Source: Siphonodentalium dalli (taxonomy: Eukaryota; Mollusca; Scaphopoda; Gadilida; Siphonodentaliidae). Taken from it: DNA of 64,000 nucleotides. The notes under the pieces are model-generated. The model did not search any database. It saw only the letters and a program-made list of their open reading frames with translations, and was not told the origin of the DNA. Shown piece by piece: positions 10,500-22,790 of the stretch (within the stretch, counting starts at the first letter, position 1; the number at the start of each line of letters is the position of its first letter). The stretch is taken from the NCBI GenBank assembly GCA_032622095.1, contig CP136065.1, positions 241,529,530 through 241,593,529 on the forward strand, read 5' to 3'. A program made the translations under genes and the position numbers.

Positions 10500-10527
10500 C
10501 TTGTGAGACAGATTCTTTTTCCTCATA

Positions 10528-10741
10528 CAGTAATGCTCTTAAGTAAACGACTCTTTAACCACAGCAGAATTATGGGTAACTTTTCAGTATTTAGTTGGAA
10601 ATATGGCTTGTTGGCATGCATCGGAAAGCTCTCCCCGAGAGCTTTCCGATGAATGGCAACAAGCCATATTTCCGACTAAATCCTGAAAAGTTACCCATAA
10701 TTCTGCTGTGGTTAAAGAGTCGATTACTTAGAGCATTACTG
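10528..10741. mobile_element. Palindromic TA-flanked MITE (family B), copy 3
   Basis: TA flanks; left end CAGTAATGCTCTTAAGTAAA, right end the complement ending GAGCATTACTG. The arms carry 'ccacagcagaattatggg' and the core palindrome GGAAAGCTCTC. It starts 21 bp beyond the TSD of the adjacent hAT element. Confidence 0.8.
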
Positions 10742-11370
10742 TACCACAAGTCTAGAAGTCTTAAGTCATCAAAAAGAGTACCAGTTCTATCCTCATAAAA
10801 CTTTAGGCGGAGATTATAGTAAGAGTGCCATTTGTATGCATCAAAATTCTGAAATCGGAAACTGAATGTCCGACGAATTTATTTTCACAAATCTGCCATG
10901 TAGGTATGATTTCAGATACCTCTTACCAACTATATATATAATACATCATTTTGGGGTTCCAACGAGCCATTTAGCATGAATTTTGATCAGCAATGTTCTG
11001 GAAAATATACTCTGCAACCACCTAAGAGAGATAACTGTTTGTTGGGTATTTCTGTTACATCATATTTAGTCAAATCATTGGTTTGTCAAAAAATCAGTGT
11101 TTGAAATAATAGAAACAAGTCTTTGTTTACATTTAATCTCAAATAAGTAAACATATAGATTCTTTGATATATGAGGCATATTGACATATTATATGAACAT
11201 TTGTGGAGACTCTAATATACAAAGAAGATACCTTCTCATCAGTCTGGCTAGGATAAGCATGGATTGGATGAAATAAATAATAATAATGACGAATATCACA
11301 TTATATATCAAATTGAATGGAGCTGATGGTCATTTTGATGATAAAGACTTCTGGTTCTGACAAAGCATGT
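10742..11370. other. Intergenic, no gene or clear repeat seen
   Basis: AT-rich sequence between two family B MITEs. No open frame with family resemblance, no clear inverted or tandem repeat. Confidence 0.45.
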
Positions 11371-11376
11371 ATTATA

Positions 11377-11588
11377 CATTAATGCCCTCAGTAATCGACC
11401 CCTTAACCACTGCAGAATTATGGGTAACTTTTCAGGATTTAGTTGGAAATATGGCTTGTTGGCATTCATCGGAAAGCTCTCGGGGAGAGCTTTCCGATGA
11501 ATGGCAACAAGCCATATTTCCGACTAAATCCTGAAAAGTTATCCATAATTCTGCTGTGGTTAAGGGGTGATTACTTAGGGCATTGCTG
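11377..11588. mobile_element. Palindromic TA-flanked MITE (family B), copy 4
   Basis: TA flanks; left end CATTAATGCCCTCAGTAATC, right end the complement ending GGCATTGCTG. It has the same arms and loop as the other family B copies. The short open frames on both strands here are a direct result of the palindrome. Confidence 0.78.
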
Positions 11589-11926
11589 TACATGTTTAAC
11601 TCATACTCTGAGCACAAGGTTTCATGTTGAAAATGATTCTCTTAACTTTATTGATCCTCATTGTAAAATACACACATCATCATATTCACTCAAGATTGTT
11701 AGGAGACTCATCATAATAATTCCTCAAAGATTATGTCTCTCTTCCCAGATATAAGTTACAATATTGTCCATAAATCCGTATAATCAATGGATTCATTTCT
11801 CATAGAAAGCCATATAAGTCAGAAACCCTAACAAATGCTGAGTTATGTTTCATAATCTTTATTTATTTTTAACGGAGTAAAATAAATAGCTATTCAATTG
11901 TACATGTTTTAACAAAATTCACGATT

Positions 11927-12281
11927 TAACCCTTTACCCAACAGAAGGACCCTGTGCCAATGCATTCTCTTATATATGCGAGTCGACCATAGGTCGCCTC
12001 GCATATATAAGAGAATGCATTGGCTTAACACATTAAAAATTATAAAATTGTTAAAGAATGTGCCAATATTCTCTTATATATGCGAGGCGACCTATGGTCG
12101 ACTCGCAAATATAAGAGAATGCATTGGCACAGGGTATAACTGTAACTATCACAATGTGGTCAAGGAGCCGGTTCCAATGATATCCATATTTGTATGGTTC
12201 TATTGAGACAGACCGAAGATATTTTAGGCTGTTGAAGCTATATTTGGCCGGTTTTGGCCTTTTTGTTGGGTAAAGGGTTAA
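11927..12281. mobile_element. TTAA-flanked palindromic MITE (family C), copy 3, internally deleted
   Basis: TTAA at 11927-11930 and 12278-12281; ends CCCTTTACCCAACA and TGTTGGGTAAAGGG. The spacer between the two hairpins and the start of the second hairpin are shortened relative to the copies at 3597 and 6415, while the tail is kept. Confidence 0.87.
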
Positions 12282-12734
12282 GAAGACTGTTCTCGGCTGG
12301 GAATGATCGTATCCTCCGTAATCTATATAGGAAATATTGCTTCTTTGTAACTTTTGCCGGGAAGAGAGTCGATCTTTAACATAATGAAAGTGCTAAGTTC
12401 ATCATTTTAAGGCCAAAGTAGTTTTAAATCATTTTAGTTGTTATCCATCATTAGCACATAGTGTGGCATATTATTCTCGTTTTGGTCATAATGAAGGAAT
12501 GTTAATGCTATCAAATGCTAATCAAACAATTACTGCTCACTGAAAACAAAACTTTATTTATTTGGAATAGTAATGCATTTTTGGTGTGAAACCAACAGTG
12601 AATTTGTATTGTTTTAGATACATGTTTTATCAAGTTGAGATAACAGATCAGAGGTATATTCCAGGTCCTGCATTTATCAACTATGTATGGTGCTATAGTA
12701 TGTTCTGAAATATTAAAGGCACATATAACTATAT

Positions 12735-13224
12735 TTAACTCTTTCAGTGCCAGGGGCTGATCTCATCGGCCCTAATTTGCGGTCTGTTGAGTGCCAGGGC
12801 TGATAAAATCGGCCCTAAAAAAATAAAAAAATAAATTATTTTGTTTTTAGGTTGAATTTATTTTGGGTATGCTTAAGCATGCTATAGCAAATTTAAAAAC
12901 AAACTGGATAAAACCTTAGGGGCATGTTATAACTCAAAACTTTATCACCAAGTATTCATAGTAATAATGTTGATGCCCATGAAAAACGTAAGATTCCCTG
13001 GCACTAAACCTACAAAAAATAAGTCTGGCACTGAAAGAGTTAAAGAATATAAGAAAAAATTGTTAAAAATTGTAAAAAATAATAACAAATGATGAAATTG
13101 TTAGGCCAATGCATTCTCTTATATATGCGAGGCGACCTATGGTCGACTCACATATATAAGAGAATGCATTGGCACAGGGTATATTGGTTGATACAAAAAT
13201 CGATCTTGGCACCGAAAGGGTTAA
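12735..13224. mobile_element. TTAA-flanked MITE of a second subfamily (family E), composite
   Basis: It starts after TTAA (12735-12738) with CTCTTTCAGTGCCAGGGGC. An inverted end lies at 13026-13039 (TGGCACTGAAAGAG) beside another TTAA. The sequence then continues through 'agaatataag', one family C hairpin (13105-13173) and a further end, CCGAAAGGG, before TTAA at 13221-13224. The outer 13220 boundary matches the complete family E copy at 33233-33507, so the inner pair of ends probably reflects an internal insertion or rearrangement. Confidence 0.7.
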
Positions 13225-13925
13225 AAGGGCAATATCCTTTTCCTTAAGCTTACTATTTTGAACATTTTGGTTACTGATATTAGCTTTAAAAAACCTAAAT
13301 AGTCAACACAATGTGATGATTCTATCTATTTCTTATTGGAGAATGTAAAAAGTGTTTTGGCAGAATATTATATGTGCCTTTAACAGTTTCTTTGTCGTAA
13401 ATTTAGTTTGGAAATTTATAATACTCAGTGTTCTCCTTCAGCTGTCTTGCCTCATTGGAAATATTAATAGAAAAATTTGTCACTTCCAAAATGACAATAG
13501 TAATTATAGTACTAAAGAGTTGCTGAAAATTTGAAAAATATGTTACTTTGTTTTATTTCCATTATCTATGTGGTGAAATTTCTTTGGTCATGCAGTGTTG
13601 GAAAGAATTTTAGTTTTGTTTAATTCCAATTATAGGATTTAAAAATATTTGAGTTTTTTTGACTGAAGGATTCCTGATTTTTTCTTTATTCTGAACTTTT
13701 AAGTAAATTTGTTTCGGAATTTCATGTCTTAGAATTATTATACCAGTATCTTGTTACAGTAATTTTCCTTATCAGTGAAACTTGAGAGAATGATAAACAC
13801 ATGACAAACGATGATTGTCTTTTGTGAGCTGAACTCAGGGATCTCATAAGGGTGTGATGTGTGAAAGTCGCGAGATTTGAGTTCTTTCATTGAGACATGT
13901 AGTGTAACTGTTATATTACTGTGAG

Positions 13926-14496
13926 TTAAAATAGTGTGTCTGTCATTAGAAGAATCGGGTCCCCAGAGGGTGAATTTAGTTACACTACCCCTCACATCAG
14001 GTTAGCATCACTAAATTCACCCTCTGGGGACTTAATTCAGCTTTGGCCTCATCTTCTGGGAAGTATCTATAGTCTCAAATTAACATTGTTTATAGTTACT
14101 TTTTCCCTTCTGGGATTTTTCTATATCCCTAATTTGCAGAAGATAAAATGCATAATTTAGGTGACTTGATGGGTGAACATCACCAACGTCAATCTGATCC
14201 TACAGTAATGCCCTAAATAATCGACTCCTTAACTTTAGCAGAATTATGGGTATCTTTTCAGGATTTAGTCGTAAATATGGCTTGTTGCCATTCATTGGAA
14301 AGCTCTCACTGAAAACTTTCCGATGAATGGCAATAAGCCATATTTCCGACTAAATCCTGAAAAATTACCCATAATTCTGCTGTGGTTAAGGAGTCGAACA
14401 TTTAGATCATTACTGTAGGTCTCCCATACCGGAATCAGTTGAGGCCGCAGCAGTTGAGGCCGCAGCAGAATGTCAGACACACTATTACCAGACTTG
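13926..14496. mobile_element. hAT-type element (family A subfamily), interrupted by a family B MITE
   Basis: The left part begins near 'aaaatagtgtgtctgtcatt' with a diverged palindrome (13951-14040) and the family middle up to about 14190. The right end is 'cagacacactattaccagacttg'. A family B MITE (14203-14415) lies between them, so the hAT copy is older. No intact TSD is seen. Confidence 0.65.
14203..14415. mobile_element. Palindromic TA-flanked MITE (family B), copy 5, nested
   Basis: TA flanks; ends CAGTAATGCCCTAAATAATC and ATCATTACTG. It is inserted in the diverged hAT-type element of 13926-14496. Confidence 0.78.
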
Positions 14497-14664
14497 TGTT
14501 TCAGTGAGATGAAAAGTCTGATGTAAAAAAATCACAGTTAAAGTATTCAAACAAACTATGATAAACTTGCTATTTTCGATTTTAATAAAAAATATTTGTT
14601 GCCATATCTCTGTGTATTGTCTTTATTATATAGCTTAGCCCTTTATCTTCCCCAGTTGCATAAC

Positions 14665-14890
14665 TATGAGTCGGTAGCTTGAAGTCGGTAGCTGAGAGGT
14701 AGCATACTGGTCTCTCGTGCTAGTCGATTGGGGATCGAAACCTGGTGAGGGTATTCTGACAAAAATCAGAACTCTGGTCAGATACCAAGTTTGTCAGGCT
14801 GAACAGTCTCATTCGAGATCACTGAATAAAGATCACTGAATAAAGATCACTGAATAAAGATCTGAATGCAAAATGCCGACTTTATCCCTG
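14665..14890 (+). repeat. tRNA-derived SINE candidate
   Basis: An A-box-like GGTAGCTGAGAGGTAG (about 14687) is followed about 45 bp later by a B-box-like GGGATCGAAACCTGG (14731-14744), as in tRNA-derived RNA polymerase III promoters. The 3' part ends in three copies of 'gatcactgaataaa', a tandem tail typical of SINEs. The internal spacing fits a tRNA head, but I did not fold it. Confidence 0.5.
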
Positions 14891-15056
14891 ATGAGACATT
14901 TTACTTTCACTTTCTTATTAATCTGATGATAAAATGGCGATATGAGTCCTTTTGATACTAAAACATCTATCTTTACAACAAATTCCATGAAATAAGACAT
15001 TTTGCATTATTAGACGCAGCTTATTAGGTCGGCCAGGGATATAAAGGATCTCTGAG

Positions 15057-15170
15057 TTATGTTGGGATATAAGATTTTATGAAACAAGTTGAATAAATTT
15101 GATTCACAGTGAGTCGTAGACGAATCAAATTTATCAAACAAGTTTCATAAAATCTTATATCCCAACATAA
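15057..15170. repeat. Inverted repeat (hairpin), about 49-bp arms
   Basis: Arms start TTATGTTGGGATATAAG and end with its complement at CCCAACATAA; the loop is about 16 bp. Arms differ at only a few positions. It may be a small MITE; a TSD was not resolved. Confidence 0.65.
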
Positions 15171-15479
15171 CAAGTTGAAGATCTTGTATATCACATGAAA
15201 AAAACTAGAGCTTTATGCCTTTTTAACAAATCAAAATACTTAACAGAAGCTTAAAAATGCACACATTTCCATTGTTGGCTGAGATGCTGCAATGAATTTG
15301 GACAATAATTTAAATTTCAAGAACAAAGCAATCATTTTGCATTGTCTTGTGTTGTTGCCATGTGTGGCTTGACAAAATAGTATTAATCTGCCTGATTCAA
15401 TGTAAAGTCATTTGTTGGCGCGCCGCCAAGATGGCACTTATTATTCACTAGTGAGAGATAAGAAAATATCTAATGGCTA

Positions 15480-16640
15480 TTTAGCTCACCTAAGACGAAG
15501 TCTCCGGTGGAGCTATAGTCATCACTCCTCGTCCGTCCATCCGTCAACAATTCTTTGAACATCTTCTTTAGATCCATAGGACCGAATTAGTTCATATTTG
15601 GTGTGGATATTCCCTAGGTGACTGGTATTCAGATCTGTTCAAATGAGGTCATTGGGTCAATTAGTTGCGAAGCCAGGGCCATAACGCTTTCCCTCCATAG
15701 TAATTCTTAAAACGACTTCTTCTCAAGTAGCATCGGGCGGAATGGGTTCATATTTGGTATGAAGGGTCCTTGGGTGACTGGGGTTCAGAATTGTTCAAAT
15801 GAGGTCACTGGCAGACCTGTTTAATCTCCTGGATCGTGCGGGAGACTACCGGTTTGAGGCCTCATCTCCCGCGCTCCCAGATTAGATTTGCCGAGATCAG
15901 GTGTGCTCCATTGTAAACCGAGTAGACACCGTGGCCTGCCTCTGGCGTTTATTACACTGCATCGTTGTCGCGACTAATGACTGGCACTCTTTCAAAAGAA
16001 ATTAATTGAATGTATGGCAGTTTGTTTTCTTTGGGGGTCAATAATTACTATAAGCACCCAAGCATGGTGTGTTAGTAAATAAATGCACATGCTATATATA
16101 CTGGGGTTGGGTTTATTTCTGCAATAAATCATTCTAGTTTACTAGTTGTTATGTTAAATTTAGAAATGTCCGGTGTTTTAATTCGACGAAACTCTGCCAA
16201 AATGACAGTGACGAAGTTGTTGATAGTCCATCGAAATGACGCCGATATGACTCCAAGTATAGGGATTCGTTGGCCAAATAATTTTCTTGGTTTTAAATGT
16301 TATAACGCTAGACATTGATATCACTAATGAAATAGATTATCAACAAAAAAATATTCAATTTTTTTTATTTGAATAAATACATTCAAATATGATCAGAAAT
16401 ATGCATTTACATGAATTCATCCTTTGAAAAGTGAAGATTAATTTACATTTAACTACTTTAAAATCACTGCCCACCATTTTTCAAAGGAAGAAATAGTGAA
16501 AATGTTACTTTTTAGCTGCAATTTTGTAATCTCCATGACAAGACCCAAATCTCCCTGACTGAAGGGGTAGATTCTCACTGACAGATTTTTAGGCATTAAA
16601 CAGGTCTGGTCACTGGGTCAAATTTGGGCGGAGCCAGGGA
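15480..16640 (+). repeat. Dispersed 'gctcacct(g/a)ag' repeat, copy 1, split by a hAT insertion
   Basis: It begins 'ttagctcacctaagacgaag', passes through 'catcactcctcgtccgtcc' and 'ggttcatatttggt', and would end 'gagccagggacata'. The same order of blocks recurs at 17290-17690, 18275-18790 and 19487-19870. Positions 15812-16608 are a later hAT insertion. Confidence 0.75.
15812..16608. mobile_element. hAT-type non-autonomous element, 797 bp, 8-bp TSD GTCACTGG
   Basis: The host repeat is duplicated exactly: GTCACTGG at 15804-15811 and 16609-16616. Terminal inverted repeats are CAGACCTGTTTAAT and ATTAAACAGGTCTG. The interior has no recognisable transposase. This is a different hAT family from family A. 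Confidence 0.92.
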
Positions 16641-17289
16641 CATACCGGTAAGTCAAAAATATTTATTTATTTCAATAATATATATTTTTTTAAGTTAATT
16701 GTTAATGACACAAATATTAAAGAAGCCCCTTGCCCATTGGTGCTTCTAGCATCCCTGTTATCAAATACTTGTTTTAAATTTATTTCACAGTCACAATACA
16801 ATACACTCTGTGCATATGCTAGAATGCTATCTCTTACAATGAAAATGATACAGGTCAGTAAGGCCAGTCTGCTCTGTTGATAATTATCCACATGTCAAAT
16901 CTGACAATGTAGTATCAAAAAGCACACAGCTCTCTCTCTAGCCAGACCAGGGAGGTTTTGTTTTTGGTAATTAATTTTGAAATTGAATGTCAAATGTATT
17001 CCCAGGAGCCTTCAGTCTCTACTCATATTACTGGTATAGGAATTTGTTCAAATGGTGGGTCTGTCCAAATAGGTCATTTATACAGTTTTAACACTTCCTT
17101 GTTGTGAATTAATTTCTACCCTATGAATGGTTCTGTAGTCTGTGTGTACCACCTTTTGTTGATTGAGACTGTTTCTAATAGAGACAGCTTTGTAAGTTTA
17201 AGAATCAGCCACTCACTCCAAAAACTTTAACCCCCTCCATAAGACAAACTATTTGAGTGGTTGAGTTCAAGTTTGGTACTGATTATAGT

Positions 17290-17690
17290 TTTAAGCTCAC
17301 TTGAGGCAAATTCACTGGTGGAGCTACCTAGTATAATCATCACTCCTCGTCCATCCATCCATCAAAAATTGTTTAAACATCTTCTCCAGATCCATAAGAC
17401 CGAATGGATTCATATTTGGTGTGGATGTTCCCTAGGTGACTCATATTCAGATTTGTTAAAATGAGATCACCAAGTCAAATAGTTGTGAAGCCAGGGCCAT
17501 AACTCTTTCCCTCCATAGTATTTCTTAAAACAACTTCTTCTCAAGAACCATTGGGCCTATTAAGCTTATATTTGGTATGGAAGGTCATTGGTTTACTGGG
17601 GTTCAGATTTGCTAAAATTGGGTCACTGGGGCAAACATGGGCAGAGCCAGTGTCAAGATTTAACTCAATTTAAAAAAAAATAAAAATAAT
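17290..17690 (+). repeat. Dispersed 'gctcacctgag' repeat, copy 2
   Basis: Starts 'aagctcacttgaggcaaatt' and follows the same block order as 15480-16640, ending at 'gcagagccagtgtcaag'. Poly(A)/poly(T)-rich low-complexity sequence follows to about 17790. Confidence 0.7.
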
Positions 17691-17936
17691 TTTAAATAGA
17701 AAAAAAAAACATTTAGATTTTACTCCTTGCTCAATCTTTTTTTTTTATTGGAATTTTTTTTATTTTTTTTTATTACGTTATAACAACGTACTGACTATTG
17801 TTGTCTTCATATTCCCAGTCTGGTGAGCGACACCACAGTCATTTACTGTCCTTGTTTAATGATATAATAGGGGTTTCATGTGATATAAAGTTAACTATTC
17901 TCAAACGGTGTGTTAATGTCCCCCTTCAGGCTTTGG

Positions 17937-18245
17937 TTAAAGGGGTACTGTGCACTAAATCCCACCATTTATCCAATTTTATGGGACCATCTCCTTTTAT
18001 ACTGCTCTACAGAATATATGCAACAAACACTGACAAACATGGTAATTATAATGAAAATGAACGCATGATTGGAGTCATAAATTCATTTTCAATATAATTA
18101 CCATATTTGCATCGTTCATAGAGCACATGCGTGTATTTTGCACTAATCCATGGCTCAAATTCATTCATTTGTTGCATTGTTTCTGTTGAGTATAAAAGGA
18201 GATGGTCCCATAAATGATCGGATTTTGTGTACAGTACTCCTTTAA
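17937..18245. mobile_element. TTAA-flanked element with about 55-bp terminal inverted repeats
   Basis: TTAA at 17937-17940 and 18242-18245. Ends AGGGGTACTGTGCACTAAAT and the complement ending GTACAGTACTCCT; the similarity extends to 'gggaccatctccttttata'. No transposase. Its ends differ from families C and E. Confidence 0.78.
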
Positions 18246-18274
18246 ATAACAGCCATTTTAAATTATATCAGTTT

Positions 18275-18790
18275 TTAGCTCACCTGATACAAAGTCTCTG
18301 GTGGAGCTAGTCATCACTCCTCGTCCATCTGTCCGTCAAGAATTGTCTTCTCCTCCAGAACTATTAGACCGAATAGGTTCACATTTGGTGTGGATGTTTC
18401 ATAGGTGACTCAAATTCAGATTTGTTCAAATGAGGTCACCAGGTCAATTAGTTGTGAAACCAGGGCCATAACTCTATAGTAATTATTAGAACGACTTCTT
18501 TTCCAGAACTATAAGACAGAATGTGTTCATATTTGGTGTGGATGTTCCCTAGGTGACTCACATTCAGATTTTTTTCAAATGAGGTCACCAGGCCAATTAG
18601 TTGCAAAACCAGGGCCATAACTGTATTCCTCCATAGTAATTCTTAGAACGACTTCTTCTCATTTACCATTGGGCAGATTTAGCTTATATTTGGTATGGAG
18701 GGTCCTTGGGTGACTGGGATTCAGATTTGTTCAAATGGGGTCACTGGGTCAAATAGGGGCAGAGCCAGGGACATAACTCTAAAAAATAAA
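18275..18790 (+). repeat. Dispersed 'gctcacctgag' repeat, copy 3, internally duplicated
   Basis: Starts 'tagctcacctgatacaaagt'. The block 'gaacgacttcttttcc ... gtgtggatgttc' occurs twice, so this copy is longer than the others. It ends in A/T-rich low complexity with a run of C at about 18934-18957. Confidence 0.7.
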
Positions 18791-19254
18791 TTTGAAATAA
18801 AAAATTTAATTTAAATTCTTGCTCAATTAGAAAACAAAAAACAAAAAATAAATATTCAAAATGAAAATGGAAAATTAAAAAAAATAATATATTTTTACAT
18901 TTTAATCTTTGATTTTTGTTTAGACACACCACAACCCCCCCCCCCACCCCACCCCACCATCTGTCGATGCCATGCCACACTGTACCATACCAGATCCCTG
19001 CCTAGTTCACCCATTAAAATCCTTCTATTTTATATGCCAATGTATAGACAATACACTGCCCTTGCTCTGCACAGCTGTTTGTCCAGTCATTATAAACTAA
19101 TTATCTCAGTTTCCACATCTATCCCAGACAGAGCTGACAGTGGGTTTCATGAATTAAATTTAATCCCATGTATTGAAGGCAATCTCAGATACAAATTACC
19201 TGTTTGACAGTTTAAAGTTTATTTTTGGTATTATTATTAACAATTTCATAACCG

Positions 19255-19370
19255 CGCTGTGCTGGTGCAGCAATAAAGACCCTATGCCAATGAATTATCT
19301 TATATATGCGAGTCTCCCATAAGGAGCCTCCCATATATAAGAGAATGCACTGGCTCTTTAGGTCATGGAA
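19255..19370. repeat. Isolated old hairpin related to the family C core
   Basis: Arms 'gccaatgaattatcttatat' and 'taagagaatgcactggc' surround GAGTCTCCCATAAGGAGCC. It has the family C arm pattern, but the loop is 'ctccc/gggag' rather than 'tcgacc/ggtcg'. No TTAA ends remain. Confidence 0.55.
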
Positions 19371-19486
19371 ATATTGTTAGGCCAATACAGTCAGGCATCC
19401 GAATAAATCACACATGTCCTATTCTCACAGAGATGTCCACACATGGTTGGTGGGGGGAATTGACACATTTGTTCAATTAGATGTAA

Positions 19487-19870
19487 TTTTTGGCCCACCT
19501 GAGACAAAGCTATAGTCACCACTCCTCGTCCGCCGCCTGTTCATCTGTCTGTCCGTCCATCCATCTGTCAACAATTCTTTGAACATCTTCTCTAGATCCA
19601 CAGAACCGAATGGGTTCATATTTAGTCTGGATGTTCCCTCGGTGACTCAAATTCAGATTTGTTCAAATGAGGTCACTAGGTAAAATAGTTGTGAAGCCAG
19701 GGTCATAACTCTTTTCCTCCATAATAATTCTTAAAACGACTTTTCATGCACCATCGGGTCGAATGGGTTCATATTTGGTATGAAGGGTCCTTGTGTGACT
19801 AGGGTTCAGATTTATTCAAATGAGGTCACTGGGTCTATTGTGGGCTGAGCCAGGGACATAACTCCAAAAC
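19487..19870 (+). repeat. Dispersed 'gctcacctgag' repeat, copy 4
   Basis: Starts 'tggcccacctgagacaaag' and keeps the block order of the other copies to 'gagccagggacataactcc'. Poly(A)/poly(T) tracts follow to about 19990. Confidence 0.7.
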
Positions 19871-19989
19871 AAAAATGTTTTTTTAGATTTAACTCTGTGC
19901 TCAATTGAAAAAAAAAAAAAACATTAAAAAAAAAATCTTTTAAATCTTGTTTTTTTTTTCATAAAAAATTTAATTTTTTATTTTAAAAT

Positions 19990-21690
19990 TTAGTTTTGAA
20001 AAACTAACCACATTATAACATCCGCCATGGTACATCGACTCATCCCACAACATGTAGTTGAAATCGGTCTTGAGGTGTGGGAGAAAAATCATGAACAGAC
20101 AGATTGTTACCCTTGCCAATTGAGGGTTCAAAGTAAGTATGTGTACCCCTGTTACAAATGCTGTTCTTTCACATTCCGATGCCACAATATTATTTGAGAA
20201 GTCATCTCTTTCACTAACAATATAAAGCTTGTCTGCCTGCCATTCTCTCTAATGTCTCCTGTGTATGAAATGAGATCTTTATCTTATCTGACAGCCTTTG
20301 ATAAACAAATCACAGATAATGTTTATTTGTGTCATTAATTTCAATTTAAATTAGATTAATTCCCATGTGCTGTGTTCTATGCAGTTGTCCAGACAAGTGT
20401 TATATTATGTTTATAAAGGCTACTAACTTCTTTTCGTCTATGATAATGATGTGTCTGTATTATGCTGATGATTTCAAGGATCAAATATCAGAGGTGGCAT
20501 GTTGATAACCCTTCCCTTAATTTTGTAACTTATTTTAATGAAAATGAACTCACTTCAACTTCTATAATATACCATTTGAGATTACTACATCAATGGATCT
20601 CATAGATTGGGATTTACATTTGGTTCAACTTGGGGCAGAAATATAAAATATAACACTCCGGCACCCACCCTGTCTATGCTATGAATTAATGTTTGGTACT
20701 TGTATGTAGATTCCTGTATTACATGTAATAAATTTGATATATACCGGTATTATCAGTAAGGTTTTGATTAATTTCCAACAGTTGGAGATCTTGAAGTACC
20801 AGTTATAATTTAGTTTGGTTCAGTTGGGAGGTAATGGGCAATGATCTATTGGGGGAAGTGGATGGATGTGCAGTTATTTTCAAGGTGGACACCTCTATAT
20901 CCCCTCCCACCATTCAACAAAGACCCTATACCTGTGTCAAAGTTTAGAACTACTTGTTTTAAATTGATTTGACAATTACTGACTATTGTAGTGTTCAGAG
21001 TCCCAGTCTTCTCTGTCTTTACAGTCTGGTGAGCGACCCAGTCATTGACAGTCTTGTTTTTTGTTTCACCTGAAAAATTACCAAAATAGTCTTTCATCCT
21101 TTTGACTGCAAGGCGACAATATGTTCATGCAAGTAACAGCCAAGAGCGCGACTTCTCCATAATACGAGCAACTTCTCCCTTTTTTTGTCCCATGGACGTC
21201 TCCCAATTTGAAACCTCTAGGCTTGTACCTGCTTGGAGTTGTGCCCCATGGTGACCATATGGAAGATGTATGTTCAATATCACTCCCCATGTCATTGACC
21301 ATAAACAGGGACCAGCTTAGCGGTTTCAAATTGGGAGAAGTCGCTTCTCCCTAGACCGGTACACAGGGACCAACCTAGACCAAAAGTTCGAAAACCAGGT
21401 TTGTCCGATTTTTACCCCGTCTTATTAACGGTAGTATATCTAATTTTAGCAATTTTATGACTGTCAGTGCGATAACTTGAACAAACATCAACTGATCCAT
21501 TCATATTTGGTATATGGATCTTTCACAACAATATCTCGAATATCAGATTTGTTTGTTTTGTACCTGAGTTATATTATGGTTCATTAGTTCGATGAGTTTT
21601 AGTGATTCTCGGTTGGACAGATTCAATCTTAAGAGCAAAAAAACTTGACGAGCGCCATCTTTGATGTGCAACCCTTATTCCATGGCAATA
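19990..21690. other. Intergenic; inverted 'gggagaagtc' element around 21100-21380
   Basis: No gene is recognised. Around 21170-21235 and 21320-21355 the segment 'ggtttcaaattgggaga' occurs in opposite orientations with 'cttctccct', making an inverted pair. The same segment lies at 26848-26905, just upstream of an RPUSD1-like exon acceptor. Related 'ggagaagt' sequence occurs near 30740, 39870 and 61600. Confidence 0.5.
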
Positions 21691-21714
21691 TGACTTGTGA
21701 GAAATTTCATTTTT

Positions 21715-22600
21715 AGCTCAGCTCAAGTTTGAGCTACATGTATTGCCATGGGTTGGCGTCCGTGAGTACAGGATCCGTCAAAAATTTCCTTTAGAACACC
21801 CTACAGGTCACATCTCTCATCCGATCATAGCCAATCTTCATATGGATCTTAGGGGTGACATCTAGATGGGAGCTATCAATTTTTTCCGAAAAAAAACAAA
21901 AACATATGGTTTCAAATTTTAAATCCAGATTGCACATCCTGCTGCCGACATTTATTGGAGAATTGTTTTGAACATTTACAGACATGTTTAGGATCATTTC
22001 TAGGTGGGAGCTATCAAATTTGAACAATTTTCGATGAAAAACATTTCCACCATAGCCATCTTAGATTTTTCTCTTTGCATCACTAAATCATTTGGCACAC
22101 ACTACAGACCACATTCTTCACCCGACCGTCACCAAACTTCATATGGATCGTCTCGGTGATCACTAGATGGGAGACATCAAATATTTCCAAATTTCATTGA
22201 AAAACATGGCCGCCAGTGGCCATCTTGGATTCTACTCTTTACATGACTAAATCCTTCAGCACACCCTACAGGTCACGTCCTTAATCCAATGGTCACCAAA
22301 CTTCATAAGGATCTTCGGTGTGACCTCTAGATGGGAGCCATCGATTTTTTCCGATATTCGCTAAAAAACATGGCCACCAGCAGTCATTTTGGATTTACTC
22401 TTTGCATCACTAAATCGTTTGGCACACCCAACAGGCCACATCCCTCATCCAATCACCAAACTTCATATGGATCCTTGGGGTGACCTCTAGATGGGAGCTT
22501 ACCATTTTTTCTGAATTCTGTTAAAATGGCTGCAAGTGGCCATCTTGGATTTTGCTTGTTGTATGACTAAATCCGTTGGGTGTTTAGTATTACATAGACA
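21715..22600 (-). repeat. Dispersed repeat with internal 'aagatggc(c/t)gcc' tandem units, copy 1
   Basis: It starts 'ttagctcagctcaagtttga' and contains about four units of 170-190 bp. Each has 'catggccgccagtggccat', 'tttgcatcactaaatc', 'caccctacaggtcac' and 'tctagatgggagct'. The same family, in the opposite orientation, lies at 40435-40735, 43170-43880 and 47690-49315. No reading frame is kept. Confidence 0.75.
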
Positions 22601-22607
22601 AACCAAC

Positions 22608-22790
22608 AGCATAGCGGGCTAGCATCACCAAATTCACCCTCTGGGAACCTCATTCTGCTGAGGTGTAAGCAGAATGAGGTCCCCAGAGGGTGAATTTGGT
22701 GATGCTAGCCCGCTATGCGGGGTAGCATCACTAAATTCACCCTCTGGGGACCTCATTCTGCAAATGACAGACAACCTATTTCAAGGCTTG
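22608..22790. mobile_element. hAT-type element (short family A subfamily), 5'-truncated
   Basis: The right end CTATTTCAAGGCTTG is the same as that of 10246-10499, and two adjacent palindromes are present. The left end is cut within the first palindrome at about 22608, so no TSD can be read. Confidence 0.75.

Noticed and set aside
11443-11754. 103-codon plus-strand frame containing MNGNKPYFRLNPEKL
   Set aside because: The same peptide appears wherever the family B palindrome occurs; it comes from the inverted repeat.
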